64,000 nt of DNA from Fuscibacter oryzae. GTDB taxonomy: Bacteria > Pseudomonadota > Alphaproteobacteria > Rhodobacterales > Rhodobacteraceae. The first letter of the stretch is position 1; each line of letters begins with the position of its first letter. Below the pieces are notes generated by a model that searched no databases, was not told where the DNA came from, and worked only from the letters and a program-made list of their open reading frames with translations. The DNA is taken from NCBI RefSeq assembly GCF_016765795.1, contig NZ_JAESVP010000004.1:248001-312000 (forward strand), given 5' to 3'. Below are positions 1 through 9,155 of the stretch, piece after piece. The position numbers and the translations under genes were made by a program.

Positions 1-75
1 GGCCGCCAGCGTTGCCGTCAGCCACAGCAGCGGGCCACGGGACAGATAGCTCCAGATTTCGGCGAAATCAGTCAT
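1..75 (-). CDS. lrgB: LrgB-family membrane protein, N-terminal fragment
   Basis: Only the first 25 codons lie in the window; the gene runs off the left edge. The ATG at 75 overlaps the end of the LrgA gene by 8 bases. The visible residues (MTDFAEIWSYLSRGPLLWLT) look like the start of an LrgB/CidB membrane protein. The assignment rests mainly on position, because lrgB directly follows lrgA in most genomes. The pair is proposed to form a holin-like or small-metabolite export system in the inner membrane. Confidence 0.6.
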   Translation of the reverse strand, partial: MTDFAEIWSYLSRGPLLWLTATLAA

Positions 76-421
76 CGCGGTTGCCCGTCAGCCGCGCGAC
101 GGCGGCAAAGGTCAGCGCGCCCACCGCGATGGCCAGCACGGTAGACCCCAGCAGAGCCAGAAACAGCGGTCCGCCCTGCGCGCCCAGAATGGCAGCATGA
201 CCGACAACGCCCACACCCGCCGGAACGAACAGCAGGGACATGTTGGCCAAAAGCCCCCGCGCCAATGGGCTGACCAGCGCCAAAAGCCGAGGCGACAGGC
301 GCAATGCCAGAACCATCAGCACCATGCCCAGAACCGGCCCCGGCAAGGGCAGGCCAAGGGCGCGCACCGTGGCCTCTCCGGCAAGCTGGCAAAGCAGAAT
401 GGCTAGAAGCGCGTGGATCAT
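68..421 (-). CDS. lrgA: CidA/LrgA family holin-like membrane protein
   Basis: A 117-residue hydrophobic protein with about four membrane segments and the family pattern GxxLPGPVLGMVL near residues 23-37 (here GLPLPGPVLGMVL). LrgA/CidA proteins are small inner-membrane proteins, first described as holin/antiholin-like and later linked to pyruvate or overflow metabolism. The ATG at 421 overlaps the stop of the upstream acetyltransferase (ATGA), and its 3' end overlaps lrgB, so the four genes from 1268 down to 1 look like one translationally coupled operon. Family assignment is firm; the physiological role is not. Confidence 0.85.
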   Translation of the reverse strand: MIHALLAILLCQLAGEATVRALGLPLPGPVLGMVLMVLALRLSPRLLALVSPLARGLLANMSLLFVPAGVGVVGHAAILGAQGGPLFLALLGSTVLAIAVGALTFAAVARLTGNRDD

Positions 422-885
422 GGCAAAAGAACCCCTTTGCGGAAGGTGATCGAGGTGGGGCGGGAATACCCGAAATGGGCCGTGCGCGCGGTTTCTGCAA
501 AGCCCAGGGCACGAAAGGTAGCCTGATTTTCCACCAGTTCGACGCGGGTCTGCAATTCAACGGCGGGCAGGCCAAGGGCGGCGGCCCGCTCGCAGGCAAG
601 ATCAACCATCAGCCGCGCCAGCCCCTTGCCGCGATGGGTTGCAGAGACGGCCAGCTTGCCCAGATAGAGACAGCCGACCTTGGGTGTCAGCACCATGCAG
701 GCGATGGCGGGGGTGCCAATGGCCCAGACCTCGGCCGTTTCCGCCTGCCCGGCCAGATTAGCGGTGGTCAGATTGTGCATCGAGGAAGGCGGGTCGATCC
801 GGTCCTCCATATAGGCGAATTCGGTCTGGATAAGGCGCAGCAGGGGTGCGAAATCGTCTGTCGGGGCAAGGCGGTGGGGCTGCAT
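418..885 (-). CDS. GNAT family N-acetyltransferase
   Basis: 155 residues with the GNAT acetyl-CoA binding signature: strand LGKLAVSATHRGKGLARLMV at about 75-94, where the RGKG stretch is the pyrophosphate-binding loop, followed by a helix and a C-terminal strand (FRALGF at 124-129). The ATG at 885 overlaps the stop of the preceding GFA gene (ATGA). The open frame extends further upstream, but that part overlaps the GFA gene and does not resemble the family. The substrate (small molecule or protein amine) cannot be inferred. Confidence 0.85.
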   Translation of the reverse strand: MQPHRLAPTDDFAPLLRLIQTEFAYMEDRIDPPSSMHNLTTANLAGQAETAEVWAIGTPAIACMVLTPKVGCLYLGKLAVSATHRGKGLARLMVDLACERAAALGLPAVELQTRVELVENQATFRALGFAETARTAHFGYSRPTSITFRKGVLLP

Positions 886-1268
886 CAATGGGGCAGCCCG
901 TCCGACAGGTGCAGCCAGGGCAGCCGCTCTGACCAGAAGTAATGGCGGGTTGGGGCAAAGGCTTCGGGCAGGTCCAGCGTTGCGGCGAAGAAATGCCGCT
1001 CTCCCGGAAACCGGGCCGAGCGATAGCTGATCTGCGTGCCGCAGCGCGGACAAAACTGCCGGATGGCACCGGGAGAGGATTCGTATTCGGCGGGGGGCAG
1101 GCCGGTAAATGCCCATGCCCCATCGGCCACGCCGAAATAAGAGGTAAAGGGCGAGGCGGTGGCCCTGCGGCAGCTTTCGCAGTGGCAATGGCCCTGCCAC
1201 AGCGGTGGTTCTGTGCAGTGGTAGGTCACGGCTCCGCACAGGCAGCGGCCGGAATATGGCGGGGTCAT
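885..1268 (-). CDS. GFA/CENP-V fold zinc protein
   Basis: 127 residues with the GFA zinc-binding cysteine pattern: CLCGAV at 9-14, CHCESC at 28-33 and CPRCG at 73-77. The family is named after a glutathione-dependent formaldehyde-activating enzyme, but most members have no proven activity. The protein is complete and is the first gene of the reverse-strand operon leading to lrgAB. Its ATG at 1268 faces the smc gene across about 170 bases, which should hold both promoters. Confidence 0.85.
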   Translation of the reverse strand: MTPPYSGRCLCGAVTYHCTEPPLWQGHCHCESCRRATASPFTSYFGVADGAWAFTGLPPAEYESSPGAIRQFCPRCGTQISYRSARFPGERHFFAATLDLPEAFAPTRHYFWSERLPWLHLSDGLPH

Positions 1269-1437
1269 CGGGCACCTCCTGTTTCTATCGAAAGCCAAGC
1301 GCGCTTGCAGCGCAAGGGGGATTGTCGCGCCCAACATCTTGGGGATAACCGGCATCCCCTTGCCAGATACAGGGGGTGGGCAATTGACTTGGGCCGCGTT
1401 GCAAGGGACGATGGCCACCCCGCCCGAAAGGATTCCC

Positions 1438-4400
1438 GTGCGCTTTTCCCGCCTGCGTCTGAACGGCTTTAAAAGCTTTGTCGATCCCACGGATATGGTG
1501 ATCCATGAGGGGCTGACAGGTGTGGTCGGCCCGAACGGCTGCGGCAAGTCAAACCTGCTGGAGGCGCTGCGCTGGGTGATGGGCGAAAACCGCCCCTCGG
1601 CCATGCGGGGCGGCGGGATGGAAGACGTGATCTTTAACGGCGCAGCGACGCGGGGCGCGCGGCATTTCGCCGAAGTTGCACTGCATCTGGACAATGCCGA
1701 CCGGCTTGCCCCCTCGGGCTTCAACGATGCCGACACGATCGAGATCATTCGCCGGATCACCCGCGATGCCGGGTCTGCCTATAAGCTGAACGGCAAGGAG
1801 TTGCGGGCGCGCGATGTGCAGATGCTGTTCGCCGATGCCTCGACCGGGGCGCATAGCCCGGCGCTGGTGCGGCAGGGGCAAATCTCGGAACTGATCAACG
1901 CCAAGCCCAAGGCCCGCCGCAAGGTGCTGGAGGATGCGGCGGGGATCGGCGGACTTTATCAGCGGCGGCACGAGGCCGAGCTGAAGCTGCAAGGGGCCGA
2001 GCAGAACCTGCTGCGTGTCGATGACGTGTTGGAGCAGTTGGCCCAGCAGCTTTCCACCCTGACCCGGCAGGCAAAACAGGCGGCGCGCTATCGCGAGATC
2101 GGCGAAGAGCTGCGCAAGACCGAAGGGATGCTGCTGCTGCGCCGCTGGCGCGAGGCGGATCTGGCGCGCGAAGAGGCCGAGGGGCAGTTGCGCAAGCGCT
2201 TGCTGTTGGCCGCGCAGGCCGAAGGCGCGGTGCGGGCCGCCGCCAAGGCCCGAGAAGGGGCCGAGGATGCCCTGCCCCCCCGGCGCGAGGAAGAGGCGAT
2301 TGCGGCAGCCATTTTGCAGCGCCTGATGGTCAGCCGTGACCAGTTGACCGACCAAGAGGCGCAGGCGCGGCAACGGATTGACGCGCTGCGGGGACGGATC
2401 GTCGAACTGGACCGCGATACCGACCGCGAAGGCGGCCTGAACCGCGACGCGGGCGAGGTGATCGGGCGGCTGGATTGGGAGGTCGAGCAGCTTTTGCGAG
2501 CCCATGAGGGGCATGAGGAGCGGCTGGCCGAGGCGGCAGAGATTGCGCGCGAGGCGGGGGCCGCGCTGTCCGACCGTGAAACCGTGATGCAGGCCGCCAC
2601 CGAAGATTCGGCGCGGCTGGTCGCGCGGCACCAATCGGCGCAGCGCCTGTTGGCCGATACCCGCGCCACCCTGACCAAGGCCGAGACAGAAGCGGAGCGG
2701 GCAGCGGCGGCGGTTTTGGTGGCGCAAGATGCACTTGCCAGTGCCGCAGAGGCGATGGCCCTGACCGAAGAGGCACGACAGGAGGCGGCGGCGCAGGCCG
2801 AGGAGGCCGACAGTCTGCTGGCCCAGGCCGAAGACGCCCGTGCCGAGGTGCAGGGCCGCGAGGCCGATGCGCGGGCCATGCGGTCCGAGGCCGAGGGCGA
2901 GGCCAATGCCCTGCGCGCCGAGGTGCAGGCGCTGACCAAGCTGGTGTCGCGTGAGGCGCAGGCCGGTAATCAGTTGATTGACCGGCTGGAGGTGGAGCCG
3001 GGGCTGGAACTGGCCTTGGGCGCGGCGCTGGCCGATGACCTGCGCGCACCCGAGGTTGGCGCGCGGGACCGGTCTGGCTGGGTGGAACTGCCCGGATATG
3101 ACGAGACGGCGGCCCTGCCCGGCGGGCTGGCGCTGGCAGCTTTTGTCAAGGCGCCGGTGGTGCTGGCGCGGCGTCTGTCGCAGATCGGTCTCGTCAGCCG
3201 TGAGGAAGGCCCTGCGCTGCAAGCCACCCTGCGCCCCGGCCAGCGGCTGGTCAGCCGCGAGGGGGATTTGTGGCGCTGGGACGGGCTTCGCACGGCGGCC
3301 GAGGATGCGCCGCAAGCCAGCGCCTTGCGCCTGCAACAGTTGAACAAACTGACGCGCCTCAAGCGCGATCTGGAAGAGGTGTCCGCCCGTGCCGAAGGCG
3401 CGCGGCAGGCGCATGAGGCCTTGCAGGCCCGACTGGCCGATCTGGCCCGCGCTGACCAGATGGCGCGCGATGCCCGCCGCGCCGCCGATGCCCGTGTGGC
3501 CGAAACCAACCGCGCGGCGGCCAAGGCCGAGGCGGATCACTCCATCGCTGCGGGCAAGCTGGATGCCGCCCGGCTGTCGGTTGCCCGCTATGATGAAGAG
3601 GTTGCCGAGGCGCAAGAGCGGCTGGAAGGGGCCAATGCCGCGCTGGAGGATCTGGGCGATCTGGAGGCGGCGCGGGCCGAGGTGGAGACCACAAGGCAAG
3701 CGGTGGAAGCTGCCCGCATTGCCATGATGTCGCGCCGCGCCGCCCATGACGAATTGCGCCGCGAGGGCGAGGGACGGGCGCGCCGGCGGCAAGAGGCACA
3801 AAAGGAACTGTCGGGCTGGAAGCATCGCCTTGAAGCGGCGGCGAAGCGCATCGCCGAACTGGCCGCGCGCCGGGCCGAAACCGAAGAGGAACTGGCCGAG
3901 GCCAGCGCCGCGCCCGAAGAGATTGCGATCAAGCGCGAGGAACTATCCGACGCGATTGCCGAGGCCGAAGCCCGCCGGGCAGAGGCCGCCGATGCGCTGG
4001 CCGCCGCAGAAGGCGTGTTGCGCACCGCGCGCGAGACCGAACGCGAGGCCGAGCGGCTGGCTGGTGAGGCGCGCGAGGGCCGTGCCCGGTCCGAGGCGCG
4101 GGCCGAAGCGGCGCGCGAAACCGCCACCTATGCGGTGGAGCGGCTGCGCGAAGAGATGGGCGCCTCTCCGGGCGAGTTGATGGACGGGATGCGGCTGGAC
4201 CCCGACAAGATGCCGCCTGCTGACCATCTGGATACCGAAGTGCAGCGGCTGAAACGCCAGCGCGAGGCGCTGGGCGCGGTGAACCTGCGCGCCGAGGAAG
4301 ATGCGGCGACGGTCAGCGCGGAATATGACGCGCTGGTCAAGGAAAAGGTCGATCTGGAAGAGGCGATCAAGAAGCTGCGCGGCGGTATCTCTGGCCTGAA

Positions 4401-4890
4401 CCGCGAGGGGCGCGAGCGGCTGCTGACCGCGTTTGAGCAGGTGAATGCCAATTTCGGCCAGTTGTTTACCCATCTGTTCGGCGGGGGCGAGGCGCGGCTG
4501 GTTCTGGTGGAATCCGATGACCCGCTGGAGGCGGGGCTGGAGATCATGGCGCAGCCGCCCGGCAAGCGGCTTTCGACGCTTTCCCTGCTGTCGGGGGGTG
4601 AACAGACGCTGACGGCGTTGGCGCTGATCTTTGGCGTCTTTCTGGCCAACCCTGCCCCGATCTGTGTGCTGGACGAGGTGGATGCGCCCCTCGACGATGC
4701 GAACGTGACGCGGTTCTGCGACCTGTTGGACGAGATGACCCGGCGCACCGATACGCGGTTTCTGATCATCACCCACCATGCGGTGACGATGGCGCGGATG
4801 GACCGGCTGTTTGGCGTGACCATGCAGGAACAGGGCGTCAGCCAGTTGGTCAGCGTGGACCTGAAGCGCGCCGAGGCGCTGGTGGCGTGA
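1438..4890 (+). CDS. smc: Chromosome segregation protein SMC
   Basis: About 1150 residues with the full SMC layout. The N-terminal ATPase half has Walker A GPNGCGKSN at residues 31-39. A long coiled coil rich in Ala, Glu and Arg follows, then a hinge around 520-620, then the returning coil. The C-terminal half has signature LSGGEQ at about 1051 and Walker B with VLDEVDAP at about 1078. SMC binds and folds chromosomal DNA with ScpA and ScpB, which are not in this window. I chose the GTG at 1438 because it has a Shine-Dalgarno (GAAAGGA) at good spacing and starts the protein directly at RFSRLRLNGFKSF, as in relatives. An ATG at 1411 would add nine residues. Confidence 0.95.
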   Translation: MRFSRLRLNGFKSFVDPTDMVIHEGLTGVVGPNGCGKSNLLEALRWVMGENRPSAMRGGGMEDVIFNGAATRGARHFAEVALHLDNADRLAPSGFNDADTIEIIRRITRDAGSAYKLNGKELRARDVQMLFADASTGAHSPALVRQGQISELINAKPKARRKVLEDAAGIGGLYQRRHEAELKLQGAEQNLLRVDDVLEQLAQQLSTLTRQAKQAARYREIGEELRKTEGMLLLRRWREADLAREEAEGQLRKRLLLAAQAEGAVRAAAKAREGAEDALPPRREEEAIAAAILQRLMVSRDQLTDQEAQARQRIDALRGRIVELDRDTDREGGLNRDAGEVIGRLDWEVEQLLRAHEGHEERLAEAAEIAREAGAALSDRETVMQAATEDSARLVARHQSAQRLLADTRATLTKAETEAERAAAAVLVAQDALASAAEAMALTEEARQEAAAQAEEADSLLAQAEDARAEVQGREADARAMRSEAEGEANALRAEVQALTKLVSREAQAGNQLIDRLEVEPGLELALGAALADDLRAPEVGARDRSGWVELPGYDETAALPGGLALAAFVKAPVVLARRLSQIGLVSREEGPALQATLRPGQRLVSREGDLWRWDGLRTAAEDAPQASALRLQQLNKLTRLKRDLEEVSARAEGARQAHEALQARLADLARADQMARDARRAADARVAETNRAAAKAEADHSIAAGKLDAARLSVARYDEEVAEAQERLEGANAALEDLGDLEAARAEVETTRQAVEAARIAMMSRRAAHDELRREGEGRARRRQEAQKELSGWKHRLEAAAKRIAELAARRAETEEELAEASAAPEEIAIKREELSDAIAEAEARRAEAADALAAAEGVLRTARETEREAERLAGEAREGRARSEARAEAARETATYAVERLREEMGASPGELMDGMRLDPDKMPPADHLDTEVQRLKRQREALGAVNLRAEEDAATVSAEYDALVKEKVDLEEAIKKLRGGISGLNREGRERLLTAFEQVNANFGQLFTHLFGGGEARLVLVESDDPLEAGLEIMAQPPGKRLSTLSLLSGGEQTLTALALIFGVFLANPAPICVLDEVDAPLDDANVTRFCDLLDEMTRRTDTRFLIITHHAVTMARMDRLFGVTMQEQGVSQLVSVDLKRAEALVA

Positions 4891-5249
4891 CGGTCGAGGC
4901 CTTGGAACGGGCGCTGACTGCTGCGGGGTTTTCCGGGGTCGAGCAGGTTGACGGGGTGGTCTATGCCCGGCTGACAGCGGCGGATGGCGAGTTTACCGCC
5001 CGCCCGCTGGGGCAGGGGTGTGAGTTGGCGCTGTGCCGGTCGGTCCGGGCGGCGGACTGGCAAATGGCGGAATGGGCGCTGCACCACCCCGATGCGCCGC
5101 TTGACCTGTGGCAAGGCGAAACGCGGCTGCGGCTGGTGGTTATGCCAGACGGTGCGGCACTGGCCCGCTGGGCGGCGCTGGCCGAGGCGTTCGTGCTGGC
5201 CTCGACCCGCTGGCGCAAGGGCCAGCGCGACCGGGGCGAGGGCTGGTGA
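4887..5249 (+). CDS. Small uncharacterised protein coupled to smc
   Basis: 120 residues, starting at a GTG whose last bases overlap the smc stop (GTGA), so it is very probably translated with smc. The protein is soluble, without a signal peptide or membrane segment, and has a mixed alpha/beta composition with several Trp residues. I recognise no domain. The tight coupling suggests, but does not prove, a role linked to SMC or DNA maintenance. It is convergent with the next gene and the two stop codons are adjacent. Confidence 0.65.
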   Translation: MTVEALERALTAAGFSGVEQVDGVVYARLTAADGEFTARPLGQGCELALCRSVRAADWQMAEWALHHPDAPLDLWQGETRLRLVVMPDGAALARWAALAEAFVLASTRWRKGQRDRGEGW

Positions 5250-5807
5250 TCAGCGCAGAACCTGCAAGCGGTCGGTCAGCCTGACCTCGCCATCTTTGAC
5301 GATGGAACACAGCGCGCCACGCAGGCGCAGGTCGGGGTGGCCGGGGGCCACGATCCAGTCTTTCGCCGCTTGCCCATAGCGGACTTTCCATTTGACGCAG
5401 GCATCGTTGAACACCGACGAAACCCGCAACACCGCTGTGCCCGCGCCAATCAGCGTGCCTTCGGGCAGGTTGTCCAGCCCGCAATCCAGATCGGCGGTGA
5501 TTGTGTCGCCGGGCTGGGGCGTGCCTTCGCGGTCACGCCAGACCAGATCCATCACCCGTGTAGGCAGGATCGAGACCTGAATGGCGGGGTCTGGCTGGCC
5601 ATCGGGCAGCTTCAGCCAAGGCTGCGTCAGCCAGCGTTCGCCGGGAACGCCCCCCGTGACGGTCAGCGTAAGGCTTTCGGGGAACTGACGCTGGTTAAAG
5701 CCAGGGCGAAAGCACAGCGAATGAATGGGCGCATCAGTTTTGGGTGCAGCCAGAACATGTGGCAGGGCGACTGACAATTCTTCTGTCGTCACAAAGTTCG
5801 GCAGCAT
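5250..5807 (-). CDS. MOSC-domain-like protein
   Basis: 185 residues starting at the ATG at 5807, which follows a GAAAGGA ribosome site. The C-terminal half reads like a MOSC domain (molybdenum cofactor sulfurase C-terminal fold). A strand (GAGTAVLRVSSVF, about 133-145) precedes the Cys motif ACVKW, comparable to the PCxKL motif of the family, and the protein ends in a GALCSIVKDGEVRLTDRL strand pair. MOSC proteins handle sulfur or reduce N-hydroxylated compounds with Moco. The gene lies 11 bases downstream of cobD on the same strand. The call is by motif pattern only and the N-terminal half is unassigned. Confidence 0.55.
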   Translation of the reverse strand: MLPNFVTTEELSVALPHVLAAPKTDAPIHSLCFRPGFNQRQFPESLTLTVTGGVPGERWLTQPWLKLPDGQPDPAIQVSILPTRVMDLVWRDREGTPQPGDTITADLDCGLDNLPEGTLIGAGTAVLRVSSVFNDACVKWKVRYGQAAKDWIVAPGHPDLRLRGALCSIVKDGEVRLTDRLQVLR

Positions 5808-5818
5808 CGGTGGTCCTT

Positions 5819-6727
5819 TCAGAACAGCACCACAAGGCAAACCAGCGCAACCATGCCACACCAGCCGCGCCACAGGGCGGTGACGGTGCGGTCAATATCC
5901 GCAGCACCAAGGTCGCGCTTTCCTTCGGGCCAGACCCAGGGAAACTGCGCCATTTGCCCGTGATAGCTGCGCGGGCCAGAAATGGCGACATCCAGTACGA
6001 CGGCCATCGCCGCCTCGGGCCAGCCCGCGTTGGGCGAGCGGTGCAAGGGCGCGTCGCGCAGGATCGGATGCGGATCGGTCCAGCCATGCGTCACTGCGAT
6101 CAGCACCGCAGAAAGGCGTGCGGGGATCAGGTTCAAAAGGTCATCAAAACGCGCGGCGGCCCAGCCGAACTGTTCATGCCGGGGGGTGCGGTGGCCGATC
6201 ATGGAATCGGCGGTGTTGGCGATTTTGTAAACCAGAATGCCCGGCAGACCCGCCACCAGAAACCAGAAGGCAGGTGCAATCACCCCGTCCGAGAAATTCT
6301 CGGCGGCACTTTCGATGGCCGATCGGGCTACGCCCGATTGGTCCAGCACCGCCGTATCGCGCCCGACGATCATCGCCACGGCGCGCTGGCCGTCTGGCAG
6401 CGACCGTCGCAGGCCATCGGCCACGGCCTGCACATGATCGACCAGGCTTTTCTGTGCCAACAGGATCGCGGCGATGATCACCTGCCACAGCCAGCCCAAC
6501 GGCAGTGCGGCAATCACGGTTCCCAGATACCAGGCGCCAACAGCAAGCCCCGCCGTTACGGCAACACCCTTCGCGCGGCGATTTTCGCCATGGTTCAGCC
6601 GCCGGTCCAGCCAGCCGATCAGACGTCCCATCAGCACGGCAGGATGCGGCAGGCGCGCCCACAACGTTGCGGGTTCGCCCAGCAGGGCATCAAGAATCAT
6701 CGCGGGAAGCAAAAGAATTGCGGTCAT
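5819..6727 (-). CDS. cobD: Adenosylcobinamide-phosphate synthase CobD/CbiB
   Basis: 302 residues with several membrane segments and the family stretches [20 protein letters not shown] (about 26-45), [14 protein letters not shown] and [12 protein letters not shown]. CobD/CbiB is an inner-membrane enzyme that joins the aminopropanol (phosphate) arm to adenosylcobyric acid in cobalamin synthesis. The start at 6727 ([10 protein letters not shown]) was chosen over an ATG four codons upstream and over the long 5' extension, which has no family resemblance. No other cobalamin gene is nearby, and I found no cobalamin riboswitch (no B12-box-like sequence) upstream. Confidence 0.92.
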   Translation of the reverse strand: MTAILLLPAMILDALLGEPATLWARLPHPAVLMGRLIGWLDRRLNHGENRRAKGVAVTAGLAVGAWYLGTVIAALPLGWLWQVIIAAILLAQKSLVDHVQAVADGLRRSLPDGQRAVAMIVGRDTAVLDQSGVARSAIESAAENFSDGVIAPAFWFLVAGLPGILVYKIANTADSMIGHRTPRHEQFGWAAARFDDLLNLIPARLSAVLIAVTHGWTDPHPILRDAPLHRSPNAGWPEAAMAVVLDVAISGPRSYHGQMAQFPWVWPEGKRDLGAADIDRTVTALWRGWCGMVALVCLVVLF

Positions 6728-6838
6728 CGGGGCCTGCATCACGGTTGGCGCAGCAAGAGCGGATTGTGAGGCGAAAGGCAACACGCGCAGGACGCGAATT
6801 TGTGCAGCATTGCCGCAACACAGACATAACAAATCCGC

Positions 6839-6852
6839 AACATCGGCATGTT
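6839..6852. repeat. Short inverted repeat in the cobD divergent region
   Basis: AACAT and ATGTT flank CGGC, forming a perfect 5-bp inverted repeat in the 175-base region between cobD (reverse) and the small gene starting at 6903 (forward). It could be an operator, but repeats this short arise by chance. Confidence 0.3.
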
Positions 6853-6902
6853 AGGCTGCCAAAACCGGAATCGGGGCTAATCTGATTGCGGGGGAGGTGG
6901 CC

Positions 6903-7253
6903 ATGCTGGAATTTCTGAGCAAAGAGTTGAGCGACCAGTTGCGCGCCGCGCAGCAAACCCGCCAGCGGCGCAAATCGCGGCTGCGGGTGCATGTCGATCA
7001 GGTTGAATATCCGGTGCTGCGGCTGTGGGTTGACGGCATGGCCTTGCAGGTTGAAGGGCTGTCGCATCTGCGCGGGCTGGTCGATATTTACGACGGGTCG
7101 CGCCATGTGCTGCAATGCCTGATCATCGCCTCGGAGCTGGATGGAAACGAGCTGATCTGCACCTTCAAGCGCGCCACAGCCGTCAGCGACAAGCCTGCGC
7201 TGGATTATTGGCGCGACGAAAGCCTGCCGGTCGCCTATTTGCCTAAGGCCTGA
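6903..7253 (+). CDS. Uncharacterised small protein, possibly PilZ-like
   Basis: 116 residues starting at the ATG at 6903, which has a GGGGAGG ribosome site. A basic patch (RQRRKSR, about 21-27) precedes a series of predicted strands. This layout vaguely recalls PilZ domains, which open with an RxxxR c-di-GMP motif and continue as a beta barrel, but the second PilZ motif (D/NxSxxG) is not evident. No signal peptide or membrane segment. The 3' end overlaps the convergent L,D-transpeptidase by 11 bases. Confidence 0.6.
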   Translation: MLEFLSKELSDQLRAAQQTRQRRKSRLRVHVDQVEYPVLRLWVDGMALQVEGLSHLRGLVDIYDGSRHVLQCLIIASELDGNELICTFKRATAVSDKPALDYWRDESLPVAYLPKA

Positions 7254-7779
7254 CCTCGACCGGCGTTCCGGTTGGGGTGACGGCCCAGATCTCGCGCATT
7301 TCGGCATTTGTCAGGGCAATGCAACCTGCCGTCCAGTCACCGGCAACCTTTGCCATGTCGGGCAAGGCGTTGGGCTGGCCGTGAATCATGATATCGCCGC
7401 CGGGATCATAGCCGCCCGCTCGGGCGCGGGCTATATCGGTCGGGTGAGGATAATCCAGACCGAGGCTGAGGTGATAGGCCGAGGCGGCATTGCGCCGGTT
7501 GATCCGGTAAAGGCCTTCGGGCGTGCGGCCATCGCCCTGCCGCACCTTGGTTCCCTGCGGCTGAAAGCCAAGGGCGACGCGGTACTCCCGAACGATGACG
7601 CCGTTCTGATACAGCACCAGCCGCCGCGCGGATTTTTCAACCACGATCCGTTCGACCACCCCCACAAGGGGTGGCTGGGTCGGCAGCGGGTCAGAGGGGC
7701 GCAGGTACAGCGCGGCCAATCCAAGTGCCATCAAGGACAGCAGGATCAGGGCTGTAAAGAACCGCGCCAACCATTTCAT
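7243..7779 (-). CDS. L,D-transpeptidase (YkuD family)
   Basis: 178 residues. An N-terminal membrane anchor or signal (about 7-26) precedes a YkuD domain with the catalytic pair His133 (IMIHGQ) and Cys153 (DWTAGCIAL). These enzymes cross-link peptidoglycan stem peptides or attach proteins to them in the periplasm, using a cysteine instead of the serine of penicillin-binding proteins. The Arg that often follows the catalytic Cys (GCIR) is Ala here, as in the YafK-like subgroup. The ATG at 7779 overlaps the stop of the aminotransferase gene, so the two are cotranscribed. Confidence 0.9.
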   Translation of the reverse strand: MKWLARFFTALILLSLMALGLAALYLRPSDPLPTQPPLVGVVERIVVEKSARRLVLYQNGVIVREYRVALGFQPQGTKVRQGDGRTPEGLYRINRRNAASAYHLSLGLDYPHPTDIARARAGGYDPGGDIMIHGQPNALPDMAKVAGDWTAGCIALTNAEMREIWAVTPTGTPVEVRP

Positions 7780-8948
7780 TGCAGATCAGCAAAGGCCTTC
7801 TGCATCCGCTCGACCGCACGTTCGATATTGGCGCGAGGCGTGGCGAGGTTGAACCGCAGGAAGCTTTCGCCGCCAAGTCCGAAGGCCGAGCCATGGTTGG
7901 GCGCGATATGGGCCCCTTTTTGCACGCGGTCGGTAAATTCGGGGGCGGCCATGCCGGTGCCCGCAAAATCGACCCAAGCCAGATAGGTCGCTTGCAGTGG
8001 CATCGACCGCAGGCCGGGAATGGCGTTCAGCCCGGCATCGAACAGTTTGCGGTTGCCATCAAGATAGCCGCACAGCGCATCGACCCAAACCGCGCCTTCC
8101 GGGGAATAGGCAGCGGTGGCCATGAACATGCCAAAAGAGTTCCCGGAAATGCCCAAAGCCATCATCACATTGGCAAAGCGCGCACGCAGTGCGGGATCGG
8201 CAATAATCACATTGCCGGTGTGTGCGCCTGCGATGTTGAAGGTCTTGGTGGTGGCCGTCATCATCACCAGACGATCCGCAATGTCGGGCGTGGCGATGGC
8301 CATGGGAATGTGCTTGTGGCCCGGCATCACCAGATCGTGGTGAATCTCGTCCGAGACGAGGATCAGGTTATGGCGTTTGCAGAAATCGGCCACGCCGCGC
8401 AGCTCTGTCTGCGTCCAGACCCGGCCACCTGGGTTGTGGGGCGAGCATAGGATGAACATGGTCTCGCGCCCGGTCATCCGGCTGTCCCAGTCCGCGAAAT
8501 CCATTTCATACCGACCATCAAGGGTGGCCAGCGGCATCTCTGCCACCTCGCGACCCGAGGCTTTGATGACGCGGGCAAAGGCGTGATAGACCGGCGTGGT
8601 CAGAACGATCCGGTCGCCCGGCTGGCTGAAAGCTTGCAGGCACAGCGAGGTGCCGTTGACCAGCCCATGGGTGGTAAAGATCTGATCCCGCTCGATCGTC
8701 CAGCCATGACGGTTCTCCATCCACCAGCGGATCGCATCCAGATAGGCACCATCTTCGCCGTAATACCCATAGATGCCATGGGCCAGCACCTTTTCCAGCA
8801 TCTGCTGCACACAGGCGGGCGGACGGAAATCCATATCGGCGACCCACATCGCGAGGCCGTCCGATGCGGGAATGCCATAAAGGCCTTCCATCGAATCCCA
8901 TTTCACGGAATGGGTGCCAAAGCGGTTGATCGGAGTATCGAAGTCCAT
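7776..8948 (-). CDS. MalY/PatB-type aminotransferase, C-S lyase
   Basis: 390 residues of PLP fold type I. The PLP lysine lies in TATTKTFNIAGAHTGN (about 230-245), and the family features are present: MWVADMDFRPP near the N terminus, SPHNPGGRVW and VSDEIHHDLV. MalY/PatB enzymes cleave cystathionine or cysteine conjugates to thiol, pyruvate and ammonia. The gene is complete, starts at the ATG at 8948, and is coupled by ATGA to the L,D-transpeptidase downstream. The exact substrate is unknown. Confidence 0.88.
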   Translation of the reverse strand: MDFDTPINRFGTHSVKWDSMEGLYGIPASDGLAMWVADMDFRPPACVQQMLEKVLAHGIYGYYGEDGAYLDAIRWWMENRHGWTIERDQIFTTHGLVNGTSLCLQAFSQPGDRIVLTTPVYHAFARVIKASGREVAEMPLATLDGRYEMDFADWDSRMTGRETMFILCSPHNPGGRVWTQTELRGVADFCKRHNLILVSDEIHHDLVMPGHKHIPMAIATPDIADRLVMMTATTKTFNIAGAHTGNVIIADPALRARFANVMMALGISGNSFGMFMATAAYSPEGAVWVDALCGYLDGNRKLFDAGLNAIPGLRSMPLQATYLAWVDFAGTGMAAPEFTDRVQKGAHIAPNHGSAFGLGGESFLRFNLATPRANIERAVERMQKAFADLQ

Positions 8949-9155
8949 TTGTCCTGCCTGTCTCTCGAGTGTCGTAAATTCCTGATAATGGGTTGATATC
9001 AGTAAATCATCCCTATTTTTATAAAAAACTCAGAACATAGTACTGATCTTGAACAAATTACTGGTATTTTATCCTATCGCAATCGTGCTGCCGGTTTATG
9101 ACCGGATTTGCCCATCCCTCTTGCACCGATTTGTCCTGCGCCGTAAATCCCGGAC
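8949..9155. promoter_or_regulatory. AT-rich divergent promoter region, malY-type gene / def
   Basis: 207 bases between two divergent genes and clearly richer in A+T than the surroundings. It holds an inverted repeat (ATCAGTA at 8998-9004, TACTGAT at 9041-9047). For def a possible sigma-70 promoter has TTGAAC at 9049-9054 and a poor -10 (TCCTAT at 9072-9077). A promoter region is likely; the exact boxes are weak. Confidence 0.4.

Noticed and set aside
1549-3825. Long open frame (758 codons) antisense to smc
   Set aside because: It arises from GC-rich third positions of smc, has a Gln/Leu/Arg/Gly-biased composition and no recognisable domain.
6728-6902. Cobalamin riboswitch before cobD
   Set aside because: No B12-box-like sequence or matching stems were found in the 175 bases upstream.
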